Part shown: positions 14,701 to 27,700 of the stretch, in pieces
Layout: the number at the start of each line of letters is the position of its first letter
Position numbering within the stretch: the first letter of the stretch is position 1
DNA from: Mugil cephalus
Lineage: Eukaryota > Chordata > Actinopteri > Mugiliformes > Mugilidae
Reading direction: 5' to 3'
Assembly (NCBI RefSeq): GCF_022458985.1
Contig: NC_061789.1
Coordinates: 15,098,357-15,162,356 of the forward strand
Length of the DNA stretch: 64,000 bases
Notes under the pieces: generated by a model
What the model was told of the DNA's origin: nothing
The model's database searches: none
Seen by the model: the letters and a program-made list of their open reading frames with translations, nothing else
Made by a program: the position numbers and the translations under genes

Positions 14701-17700
14701 CTGTTCTTCCTCCTCCATTCGAGCTAGCCTTTCCTCTAGCGTCAAGTGATTGAGGTCTTCTTCTGTCGATGAGGTACTGACCGTGCCATTCCCTCCCTTC
14801 CCATCACCCTCATGCTGTTCCTTCTTTAACTGCAGAAAGGCACTCTTCCCCAGTCTTTGACGATGCTTTGCAAAAATGGCCTCAATGCGTTTCTTCTGGG
14901 CTTCAATAGCTTTGCGTTTTTCTTCAAGGCGAACCCCCAGCTCAGACACCTCATTATTCAGTTGTGGGCTCTTGCTGGGGCTTTCTTCAGACTTTTGTGC
15001 CCATGAAGTCATCTGAGGCTGATCGCCAGATTTTGGAGAATCCATAATTTGCTTCTTTTTACGTTCGGCAAAGCTGGTCATCTTAACACCACTGTCAGCC
15101 ACCTCTTGGCCTCGAGTAGAGTGTGCGCCAGCAGCTGGGGTGGCCGGAGTGGAGTGAGCCTTAGGCAGGTCTTCGGACGCATCTGAGTCCACACTGCCGT
15201 CTCTCAAGACCGAGTCATCATCTCGTGAACATTCAGAGGTTTTTCTGTTGCGAGGGGACTCCCTAGACTCTCCGTTAGGTCGGTACATCATTCCTGAGCG
15301 TGTTGGGGCCGAGCAGCTGATGGGTGCCAAGTTATATCTAGAACTAGCAGGGTCATCAGGAGAGTGGAGGTAGAAGCCGTCAGGAGCACCATCAGGGTGT
15401 AAACGAGGCTCCATCTTGCTTTCGTTGTGGATAATTTGGAGAGCCTCTTCGATAGTAGGCAGCTCTCCTGTTTCACTTGGTCCGAGGCCGTTCTCCTCTG
15501 TCATCCTTGGAATATTGGGAGTCTGGGTGGCCCAGGACGCTCGCTGTGGACCGTTGGGTCCAGGGGGTTTGCTAAGCAAATGGCTGATGTCTTCAGGTGG
15601 GGTGTAGGGCAGCCGGTTTTGGCCTGCTGGATTAAGTTGATCTGAGCTCATGGAGCGGGTTATCACAGGGTTGCCCATCACAATGTCCACATCACTGTCC
15701 AAACCGAAAGGAATGCTGAAGGATACTGCTGACAAGGGCCGGCTAAAGAGAAAGAGGCGAATATGAACACAATATCTACACATTAAAAATACAGTTTTTA
15801 AATTGTGCTCAATACATGGGTCGTACCTGAGAGGTTTCTTGGTCCATGTCTTTCCAACTCCTTCTATATGAGACATTGAGGTAGACTGAGTCAAAGATCC
15901 TGAGTACAATGGGACACACAGACACGTAAAGGCATGCAAACCACACGGGGATGCACAAATCAACCACAAAATACACCACTGAAAGAAACAATGTACACAC
16001 AAAACATCAAATAGCAATAAAAATAATAAAATAGAACAGTACACAACACGCACTTAAAAGACAAACAAGGTTTCAGGGAAACAGGTGATTGTAAAATGAG
16101 TCAGTGGCTTAATGACAGGGCACAGTCATACCTGACGCAGTGGAGGAAATGGGGAGGAAAGGCCTCTTGAAGATAGACGGGGAGGTACTGCAAAGCGTGG
16201 TAAAACCCTCTTAGTTCAACAAAGTATTTGATTAAATGACTGTGAAACAAAATGACATTCAGAGCTCTTCTATACCTGTTACCACTCAAAGTAGTTGGTG
16301 TTACTGGTGCAGATCCATCTGCCAAAAAAAAAGAATTCCCCAAGTCAGATCACGTCATGGATATTAAACATTGTGAGGTCAGTGGACACACAAACACAAA
16401 GGAGTGAGACTCACCTAGCGTGTCTATTGGCTGAACAAATTCTGGCCTTTGTATTTCAAACCAGCTGAGCAGTTCTGACAGGAAACTTAGCAAGTTGAGC
16501 TAAACAAATCACACAGAATAAGTCGGTCAGTAAGAAGACATCACTGTATTTTTGTTAACGTGCTAAGTCGACTGATGATTGGGAGTTTTAAAGTACCTGA
16601 AGCTCCTGTGGTGTGTACAGCATGTCCTCCAGTTGCAAGTGACAGCAGCTCTTTAGACAGCTGTCACAGAATTCACGGATGAACAGCAGGTTGTATAGGC
16701 TATCTGCTACTGACATGGAATCCTTCATACAAACATCTTACAGAGAGACAGAGAGAGAAATAACTGATGTAAGCAACTGACGACCTAAAACGCATTTCTA
16801 ACGTTACATGACATCGATGTTTGAGGATACCTTCAAGTCTCAGCAGCCCAGGGCAATAGTAATGTATGACAGCCGCAACAGCACAGCCACTGGACAGGTC
16901 CTTAACTTCATTCACTACTGGAAAGATGGGCTTTAGTTTGGACTGAATTTTATCCTTCCTGTAGCGAAGCTATAAAAAAAAAACATAATAAAAACACAAA
17001 TAAGAAAACGTGACCTCAATAGTACTGTAACATATTTGAAATATTAGTTAACTGCACCAAAAAACCATCATGAAACTCCATGTTTTCCATGCGTGGATAC
17101 TCTCAGTTATACACACAATGTGATGCTCAAACAGGAATTAGAAGATACATGTGCCAAATAGGACAAATAAAGGTCATGCTAAAGTCATGAGAGAATAGGT
17201 GAACAAAGGCAGACGCAAAGGGAGTGAGTGAATCTGAGCGGAGGAAGGAAGCTGAGAGAAGGACGGTTCTGTCGGGAGAAAGTGGGTCACGTGAGAGTCT
17301 CAGGAGGCAGAGAGAAATCAAGAGAGCCCCGGTCTCACCGAGAGAGAACCGGTTTCAGGTACAGCTACAGTATACGGACAAACAAGGCGACTGTCTGGCA
17401 GGAACCAGCCGACTCAAAGGCTGTCTCTGTGTTTGTGAGCAGCTATGTGAACACACATCCTGGTCACACATCAAAGGAACCAGTCGTACATGGCAGCGTC
17501 AACGGCCAGCTAGAAGACAGAGTGTGATTCATGCACCGCTCCTGTGGGCACAACAATTCCTCTCACACCCCATGTCCCACCGCACTCTACGCTCTATTTA
17601 TGCCGTTAGGTGTAAATTAACACACGCTAGGATGCGACGCGCGATGCATTCTCACACCAGTTTACAGGGAGAAAACACACCTGACCACCAGATATTTGCA

Positions 17701-18721
17701 GATACATTTGATGAAGACACTGGAGGGATGGAGGGACATGGGGAGGAAGCAGAGGAAAGGAGGGAACTTACAGGAACAAGCTTCCAGTACCAGCGAGTAG
17801 GACACTGTCAGAGAAGAACAAGGACAGCAAATAGAGAAAGACAGGGAAATGGAGAACAGGAGCACAGGGAGAGGTATTAAGCCTACAGTGGAAGAACTAG
17901 ACAAACAAGAGAAAGGGTTTTGATGACAGTACTTTCTTCACATGATAAGACAAGCTTGTTGACAAAGCAATGCAGCTGCCTGTGGTTTCACTGTGTCACG
18001 GTACTAAACTCTAAACCAACATAATGTGCTGTACAGAATAGTGCAGGTTTGTTTGACTTTTTCAACCAAACCTTAACGGAGCAAAAATAGATCTAATTAT
18101 ATCTGTAACCAGGGTCTGCTGGGGAGTGAATGCAAGGGCACAGGATACTCCCAGTGCATAAAACAATACCAAGTAATAAATGACAAAAATAGAAAATAAT
18201 AAAATCTGATAGAGGTGGCACAACCTCCTGTGTTTACTATTTCAGGCCAACTAGGTGGCTGCAAAATGGTGCACAGATACCGTCATTATTTAAACCACAG
18301 ACACTGACTTCTAATCAGAACTGACATTAAGCTTTTTTTTAAAAAAAAAATCATAACATATCATCAAAGGCCATAAAAAAAACTGTATAATATAATTTCT
18401 CAACCTTTATCAAGCAAGGAATATTTTCAATAAATACTTCCATTTTATTCGATTTTAGAAACTGTTATTTCAGCAGAGGTACCAACGCTCATTAGACGTC
18501 TGTTCATTTTAATATCATCAGGGACTGGGATTCAGTGAAGCTCACCCTGACTCCACTGAATGCTTCTGTTTTCCTCCCACAACTACCCCCATAGACAACC
18601 TCTCCAGAATGATGGGTCAAGCTGCCCCTGATCCCACCTGGTTTGCAAAAGCAGTTGTGGTTATCAAAATAGCAAAGATTTGCAAGTCAAACCCTTTTAT
18701 GTTTGTACCTGGGTTTTTGGC

Positions 18722-18752
<31 letters not shown>

Positions 18753-21700
18753 AGAAGGAAAGCAAAAACGTTTCACCCTTTGCATCAGTACCATTTAATT
18801 GGAAAACCGAGCCCTGACCCCATTACCTGACGTAGTGTGTTGATCTGTAATTAAAAAAAAAATGTGATGTGCTTACAGAGGGTTGCACAGGTTGGGGCTC
18901 TGTCATGGCCTGAGATGAGTCATTCTGGGCTCCATCATTGAGTTCTCTCAGCTTCTGGTTTAACTGGAAGTACATTAAGAAACAATAGAACACTTATAAG
19001 GGATTCATACAGTGTGTTTACGCAGTTAAACACATTATTGAAACGTAGCGGACCGAAGAATGACAGCTGGAGCTAAATAGACGCTAGGTTCAACAACAGG
19101 ACAACAATGAGCAATTAGTCAGAGAATACAACGGCCATAATTTCTCTCTGGCCTGGTACTTACCCCGTTAACCCAATGAAGAAGAGCATCCTCCCAGTTG
19201 GAAGCTTCGCCCAGCAGCTCGGCAGAGCCACATGTCCTCGCTGCAGTCACCGTCTCCATGGCTCCCACGACCATCAGGGCATCTATCACTGCCAGGTGGG
19301 CACTCTGCACCAATCACAGGAGGAAAAAAAGAACAGCTGAGTGCTTGAGAGCCAAGACAGCATTAATCAATTACTGCTAACGTAATAACGTTGGCCATTT
19401 ACATTTCTACATTCTAGTGCAGATGCTGCCTCTTATCTGCTGCATCACTAGAAGTATTTCCCAGCAGCATCCTCTAGAGGTCACCAGAAACCAGATGCAA
19501 GTCAGCAGCTGACAAGGTTTCTCAGCAAGCACACACACATCAGTAGTCGTGGGCGAACTTTGGACCCTTGTTTGTCCACTCATTAAATCATTACAAAGGC
19601 TACGGACCTGAAATATGATAACACGTGTATGTGTCATTCCTCCACTGCTTTCCTTTTGCCTCCTTCTCGGTTCCTACACTTCCGTTCAGAGCGGTGAAAC
19701 ATTTCTGTGTGCAGGTTAAAATGAGTCACTGTAACTGGATCATCGCGACGACTACAAAGAACTCATTCTCTAAACGAAACAGGTGTTTGTGGTCAGGGAA
19801 CATAAAGGACATGAAACCCCCGTCAGATAAAGCTCAGATTAAGTTTTTCTTCACATAAACACAACAATCATTCTCACATAAAACATATTTAACATTCCCA
19901 GGCCTCTGCTTGCATCCATTTCCTCATTCTTGAGCTCATTAAAGAGCCCTTTCTAACAGCCAAAGACCATTAAAATGCACCACCAACATTATCAGCTCAG
20001 TCAGAGCGAGCGCCTTAGCTCTATAAACCTGTTATCTTATTAGAAGTTGTTCCTATGGTGGTAACCAGCACTACTTTAATCTTTAACCTCCGCATTGCTT
20101 TAAATAATTAAAATATTTGAAATGCTTTTAATTCACAAAGAAGAAAAAAATATTTTAAATATATAACAAATACTCATAATGTAATTTTTCCAAAGGTTAC
20201 AGAAATCCTTTATGAGAACGTAGCTCATTGACTAAGTCGGTACAAGGACAGAAAATAATTAGTCTGCGAGTTTCTTCTGTAAACAACTCTTCATCGTTCG
20301 TTTGTATTTACGTGTGAACGTTCTGTCATTATCTCCTGTGGGTGTCATTCTACTTTACTACTGGGTTATCTACTGGTTAACAACAACAAAAACAACAACA
20401 ACAATAAGCACCTTGTTATAATAATAAATCCTGGCCAACAGAAAAAACAAGCACGTCACAGGCGACACATTCCTTCAAATTCCAGTGTACAAGTTTGAGC
20501 TTTATCTGTGCCAATCAGTGCCCTCCTCCGTTTTACTACTTATAAATTCCTCCTTAGAGGCCAGACAACAACACTTATGCGGCCCCAGGTGGGGGCTGGT
20601 GGCGGTTCAGCAGCGTGCGTGAGGCCCGTCTGCATGTCTGCCTACTCAACCCTGATATAAAGTGCTGACCTGGGCAGACCCAGTGCTGGGGGGTGGGCAG
20701 CAAGAGCTATGCCAGCAAAGGCTTGTCAGATAGTATCGGGCCAAGCACTCTGGATGTACTACGGTCGGTCCCTGGAAGCAGTGTGGCCCCGGCTGGCCTG
20801 CTCCAACCAGCACAATCGGCCCTTAAGGTTGTGTGTATGTGAGACACGGCTTGTCTTGTGGAAATGTCAATTGCTACCCATATACGTTTCATTTTCTCAC
20901 ATATTTACTACACAATATCTAAGGGTTCCTGTGTATTTTTTGGTTTATTTGTCATTAATGAGAACAGAGACTGGTTTGTGCAGCCTTTTGCTATTATTAT
21001 GTTGCTTTCTTTTTGTTCTACAAAAAAAAAAAATAATAATGTTGCCACATAAATCTGGATTAGATAAGGGTATGATTCTGCAAGCAGTTGTACTTTTTAA
21101 AACTCTAAATGAAAACAAAATGATTTACAGCAACATATTTTTTGCATTTAGCCTCAAAGTGTAATTATAGGTTGGAGCTGCTGCCAGTAGTAGTGTGAAG
21201 GGAGACGGGATGACTGAGAGACAAAGCTGAAGAGAGAATGGCAGACCAAGCGAGAGCGGTCAAATCTGATGTCATGCTATACAGTAATTATTGAGAGGAG
21301 ACTGTAGAGGGTAATTCACGACAAAATCGGCAGAATGAAAGAGGAATACGGGGGGAGTGTTGCTAGTGGATTTCCCGTTGCAGACCCAGGAGAGCTTGCT
21401 AAGCTAAATCACAAGTCTCCCTAATGAGTGGAGAGAGAGGAGCAACTCGAACACACAGCGCTGAGCCTGCCAGATCACCATAACAACCAACCAGCTGACC
21501 CACAATGCATCTCAGTGCGAGCCTGCCTGCTGCACTGCTCTTTGCTCCCAGCTTAGCTCGGGCTCTCCGCTCGGCAACATCCAGCAGCCCTCAAACCGAT
21601 GTGGCAGACAGAGGCACAGACAGAGGGGAAAAATTAATACCCCATCAATTAACTCATCAGCACAAAATCTTTACGGCCTCATCAGGCAGAACTGCTGCGT

Positions 21701-24700
21701 GTTGATGTCGACAACTCAAAGTCAAAATGAAAAGGCACCTTGTTGATCGTTAAGGGAGATTATAACGGGGCAAAAATCTGATTATGTCTGATATATGACT
21801 GAGTTAACCCCATCCCCCTGCCCTGCCCGGCCCGGTTCCTACAGACAAACAGAGGGATCAGGCAGGCTTGGGGCCCAGCAGGGGATTTTGGAAAGGAGGT
21901 TATATGAACACCAATATGTACATGGACTGTATCGTGGAGCAAAACCAGCGTGCAATAGCTGTAGACCAAACTCTTAACATAGGGTGAGGTCAGTTACTTC
22001 TGCACACTCAATTCCAATCAGAAAAGACCCCAAAGCAGATCAAACGGTACAAGATGACGGTGAGCAGTTCTGATAGTCTGCCTCCTCTATTTTCTGCTAA
22101 GCCCCTGACTGATGCTCACTTGACCAGAAACCTGCCAGCACAGCAGTATGATTTAAGACAAAATGGCAGTGTCTGTCCAAAATCAACAGAGGACCAGGAA
22201 GAGGGTTAGCGTTATTATGGCTACATGACTAACTTCTTCACTGTAGCAACCTCTAGTGTAAACAATGCTGCTGCTGCTATGTTTAAAACGGGCAGTAATT
22301 ATTACATTCTACCGTCTCAACAGCGCGTAGTTTGACATTTCGAGAAATGTTGGGTGCACGGTGAGTCAGTGGTCATCTCTGGTGTGCCACCCAATAGTGA
22401 ACGATGACGTTCAGTCTGCACGGTGGATTATCTCTAATCTTCAAAGATCTTTATCCTCAATCTGAGGAGTGATGGGGGCTGGGCCACCTCCAGAAGGACA
22501 TTTATCAGAAAGACACACACATATACAGCAACTAATTGATGGAGGCAACGGGAAGTTCTGCAGCCTATCTCAAAGAGTGTCATGTACAAAGATTAAAGGT
22601 AGCGGGACCCAGATGGTGCACGGATACTTGTGCATGGCTGCAACATAAGGGTTGCAAAAGCATATGCACATTTATGTTTTATTAAGGTTCAAAGTTTTAG
22701 TGGTGGTTTGTAGAAACTATACAGCACATCATAAGCTAATATCATCAACTTGATATGAACTAAATCCAGAATTTCAAGTAATATCAAACAGACTTTAATA
22801 TACATTTCTAAGAATCAGCAAGTTAATAAATCTGTCTTTCCCAATTATTTTATTTCAGAGGAAAATATAGGACCAACATTTGTTCATTCTGTTGAATCCT
22901 GGGGCAGTTTGGCGATGGGAGTAATTGCTGTCGTACCGTTCTAGATGTTTAGTATTAGGTTAGCTACGACGCGACTCCTTTGCCCTACTTTGGTCGCAGC
23001 GTTAACTGCGTAGATAGAGAACAGGTCAGAGATCTGAGACAACCGTGACTCCACATACTTTAACCCTACAGCTTATCCTGTTGTCCGACACAAATATGTA
23101 AAGCTTTAACGTACAGCGGTCCATAAAGCCGTTTACTGGCCAAGACCCACGTTGATGCCCCATCCTTCTAATGCTGCAGCATGACCCACTTTCTTCGCTT
23201 GCCACGCTGTAGCCGCAGTGACAGTCAGTGGCAGACAAGCTGGCAGAGCGGCCAAGCAGTCAATGGAAGGCTCACGCACCAAAACAGCAAACAAGCAAAA
23301 TAAGAGTTTAATGATTTAGGATTTACAGCCGAGTTGGACCATGGCCTGACCTGGAAACATCACCCAGAGCTAAGACGCGCACCACGCACGCGGGAGCATG
23401 TACACAAAGAGAAACTGGAGCAACATCACGATCTATGTCAACAGGCCGTCTTTGTTGGTGCTGGAACAATGAAGACAGAACTGTGACGACTATTTTTATT
23501 ATTTTTTCTTATATTTTTTTCTTGTTGCCTTTCTGTCAAATTGCATTGTATGTTGGAGCAGGTGGTAATGAGCAGGATCTCTGATAGAAGGACTTTGTGT
23601 CCTTGAGAGTGACATGCTTTAGGCTGCACACTTTAACAAAACACTAACACCATGGATTTACTGATAGAGCACGTGGCTAAAATGAAAGGCAGAACCTTAA
23701 AAAGATATTAAGCAAAACATGTACATACGGAAAAACACTAGGACAAAACTAGAAAACAGATGTCCATTAAAGGGAATACTCTGTCTTTACTAGCTGTCTC
23801 CCTCCGTGCAAGCTATGTGGTCTCAAAGTACAACTTTAGAACAAACCAATATTTCCATATTGGATATTTCTGTACCACAATACAACGTTAAACAACCTCA
23901 ACACATCCATTTCCCCAGGCTCCGCTGCTAATGATTACAATATGTCTGCGATATTTAGTTTGTCGCAGATGCATGAACACGGTTTCAAGCACACAGTCGA
24001 GCTCATCGCCACAGCGGCGTCATCAACAGTAACCTGCCTGCTGCTGAGAGCAGCGAACGGCAGCAGTGGGCCAACAACATTTTCTCTCCAGATCCCTGGA
24101 GGGTCCCTACTTGGCTTTCAAAAACAACCTGTGTGTGAACCGAGATGGCCGGGGTGCTTCAGCAGTGTGCCATTTTGTAAACAGGATAATAACTGTAATA
24201 GTATTAATAAGTAAAAAAAAAAAAGGCAAAGAAAGAAAGAAAGAAAGAAATTTTGTTGAGGGCTAAGAGGACAAACCAGTTTCTCTTGATTTACCTCACT
24301 GAGCTTGCCCAGCGTATTTTCTTAACACACAGAAGCTAAAGTTTCACCAGGACTGTTTAGCTATTGTTCTGATCGGGGCCATCTATTGTATCTAGACTCT
24401 CGCTCCCTCTCACACCCTGAAAGTAAAGTAATGTTCCCCTGTGTGACCATGACTGCCCCAGTCCTAGCAGCTGGATCCACTCATCCTCCGGGTGGGATCA
24501 GCTGAGGCACCGTCGGGGAGTGGGGGGGGGCTGGGCTGAATGAGTGAGGGTCTTTTTGATGTCCTTTAATCCCTAGAATCAAAGCATAAACATGGCCCTA
24601 TATCGGCAGCCAAGTGAACTTGCCCATGTCTGCTTTTGTAGATTCCTGGATAGAAGGAAATCCAGTTTCGCAGCAGGAGGTATGAACTCCTTAGAGCGAG

Positions 24701-27700
24701 AGACATAGATGAAGGAACCCCTACCCCCTCTCCCGGAAAACATACTGCCGTCATATAAATCGTGCATTACCATTCTGATGGGTTTATGCCGAAGGTCTGC
24801 TTCGGTCACGGGTGAGTCCTGGTCTTTGGCGACTACGCCTCTCTGGATGAGGAGCTGCAGCAGGGTGACATTGTCTTTGGGCTGTGCCTCGTCTCTGGTA
24901 GCCCCGACCAACAGGCTGTAGGTGCGACAGTAGAGCTCCGAGGACTGGAGGAGGCGCGTGACCGGCGGTTTGAGATGCTCCTGTTCATACTGGTCACAGT
25001 AGAAGGGGTCACGCAGCTCTGCAGGAACATTTTCTACGAAGACAAGAACAACACAAAGACAAACTCAGACAGGCTCTCGCGGCGGTTCAACGAGACGACT
25101 GAGCAACGATATACCCAGACGGACAAGTTGCAAGAGAAATACTGTTTTGCAATACTCAAGGATTATTATGAACATGTTCCAGAGTTGCTGGCATGGGAAC
25201 CTGCATTACGCCAGGTTCAGTAGCAGATTGAGACAGCTGGTGTATACCATAGAGCTATAATCATATCTATGGGTAGAGAAGACCAGGGATCAAGGTCAGT
25301 GGGACGTGATGAGCTCAGAGGTTTTCCTCTCCAGATTAAACGATGCTCTGACCCTTGTTTCTTCCCCCATCTGATTGGAGCATCTAGTTTTTGAGAAAGC
25401 CTTCAGTGAAACTGTTGTCTGTTGTATGATCATCAGATAAGATGATGTACATCTCAGCACCGGAAATTAGCAACCTGATAGGAAACCCCAACCTTTCTAA
25501 CCTCAGAGAAGGTGTAGCAAGGTGATATATTGCATTATCGGCAGCTTGATGACGTTTGTTAAACAACCTGTTCAGGCTGGTCTTTTTGTAAGCAAGGCAA
25601 GCACAGCAAACATCATCCGAAAAGCACACACTTTGACACACCCTCTCCAAAACTGGTTTCTCTGCATCCAGAACCAGCCAGCAGCAAACTTAATAGTCCT
25701 TTCTCCGTGTGACAGCATACTGAAATTAGCAGCTTTCTGTTTTAAAGGGCTTCCAGTAACAAAGTTGACAAACTGAGAGTACCAGCAGTGGGCCTGGAAA
25801 GAAAAAAAAACATGAGAAACTTTAACGCCAGGCGTTCTAGATAGTTTAAGGCAGCACCTAATCGAGGAACAAAGGGGTGATTACAAGGGAGGCGTCACCA
25901 CGCTGCTGTATTATTATATAGTCATGTAATGGATACAGTGACTTTAGTTAACAAAACAAACCCATGTTGGACAAAGTCATGTCCTCCGTCTCTCACTGCA
26001 TGACTGCAGTCGTCAGTCACACCCCACGGTCCACCTTGTCCTAAATAATGCGATATGTGACCATGGCTACAATGATCGTTTAACTGCTGCAAAAACTGAC
26101 GTAGGCTCGTGCAGTTACATAGTGTATATATATATAAATATATATATATATGAAAAAAGTCCCACAGTGATGTGTGAAAAAAAGGAAAAAGCAGCATTCA
26201 AAGCAGGATGCAAATATCACACTCAGTGAGATGAGAGAGATCGATATAAGCATGATTTCCCTAAGAGACTGCCTCCCCATGAATGATGACTTTGTACATA
26301 TACTGTCTATATATATATAGATATACAGCAGGTATGAAAAGTCCAAACATGCCTGTTAAATAAGCAGGTTTTTAGATAAATCGTCAGAATTTTTGTAGCT
26401 CTATTCTACAAATTGCAAATGGCGAAATGAGGCCGAAAGGCAATACGATACATTTAAGAGAAAAAATAGATAAATAAATAAATAAAATAACGTAATCATG
26501 ACAGTTGTATAAATGTATGCACTTGAACACATCTAATATTAAAAACTACAATTGACATATTGAAAGACAGGCTTATTTTAATGGAAAAAATAAATAAATA
26601 AATAAATACCAGGCGTGACCGACCGAGGTCTTCTTCAAGGTACAAAGACTACAAAAGGGAACGCCCACAAAAAAACAGAATGTGGTACCAAAACACCTCC
26701 TGGGAAATATTTAGATTAAAAACACGTGGTTGCGTGTTTGTACAAACTGGAGCAACCACCTCTCTGTCACTTTCATGGGTCACAGGGCCAGTGCTTATCT
26801 ACTGCCTCCGAGTAGGAGGGAAAAAGTCAAATGTGTGCCGAGTCAACACATTACTTGAAGGTAACTCCTTAAGTAAAGATAAAAAAACGTGAATGAAATA
26901 TCATGACAGAAACTCAAAGCCTTCTGTCTACAGGAGGTCTGTGCTGACACTGCATCCTTACACCAAAACAAGCTAAGAGAGATCACACGCTCGTAAGCAG
27001 AATACTTACTCGTGTAATATTAGCATCTTGCCATCATGGCAAAAGTCGTGATAATTCTCTTGGGTTTACTTCTGTCTGCACTGGCCTGCATAGCCTGATA
27101 GCTTGAGGATAACAAGAGCCATGTGCTCTTGTACTTCTCTGGCTGATTGAGCCAATGCTGCTAGTCACGTCACAGATATTACCACACATGTCCGACGGTA
27201 ATCAGCAGACACACAGCAAAACAAACTCAGACAAGCAGACCCTGCTTGAAATACACCATTGTTAAACCTAGCTGGTTGCTCCGGTTGAAAAGGTTAGACA
27301 AGAACCCCCTCTTCACTTAATGCGAGTGGAATCATAAGCATTCGACTTCAAGGAGGTTGTCACAGTAACGTGAACATTAAGTAGCGTTTTCTCCGTCTCT
27401 ATTAATAACTTGCGGCACACAGCAGTCTGCGAAACCTGCTGGATTTGACAATCTACACCGACAGGATGCTTACTGAAACCTGAAAGTCTCACACGCTAAA
27501 TCATTTATAGGAGCTCAGATATGCACAAGTGTGGAGGGAAAGTGTGGAGGGAAAGTGAGGGAGGGACAAGATTTCCACCTCTACATCACGTCCGAGCATC
27601 AATGAATACACGCTAACAAAAAAAAAAAAAAAAAGTTGGTGCGACACTTCTGGAGAATATTTTTACAAAATGAATAACGAGCCTTTGTTTGTGTTTTGAT

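Noticed and set aside
13639-16053. Single 804-codon minus-strand open frame as a gene of its own
   Set aside because: Only 13651-15742 and 15827-15899 are camsap3 exons; the rest is read through introns that have clear splice sites.
26080-26346. Frames rich in Ile/Tyr on the minus strand
   Set aside because: They are translations of (TA)n runs in camsap3 intron 1.
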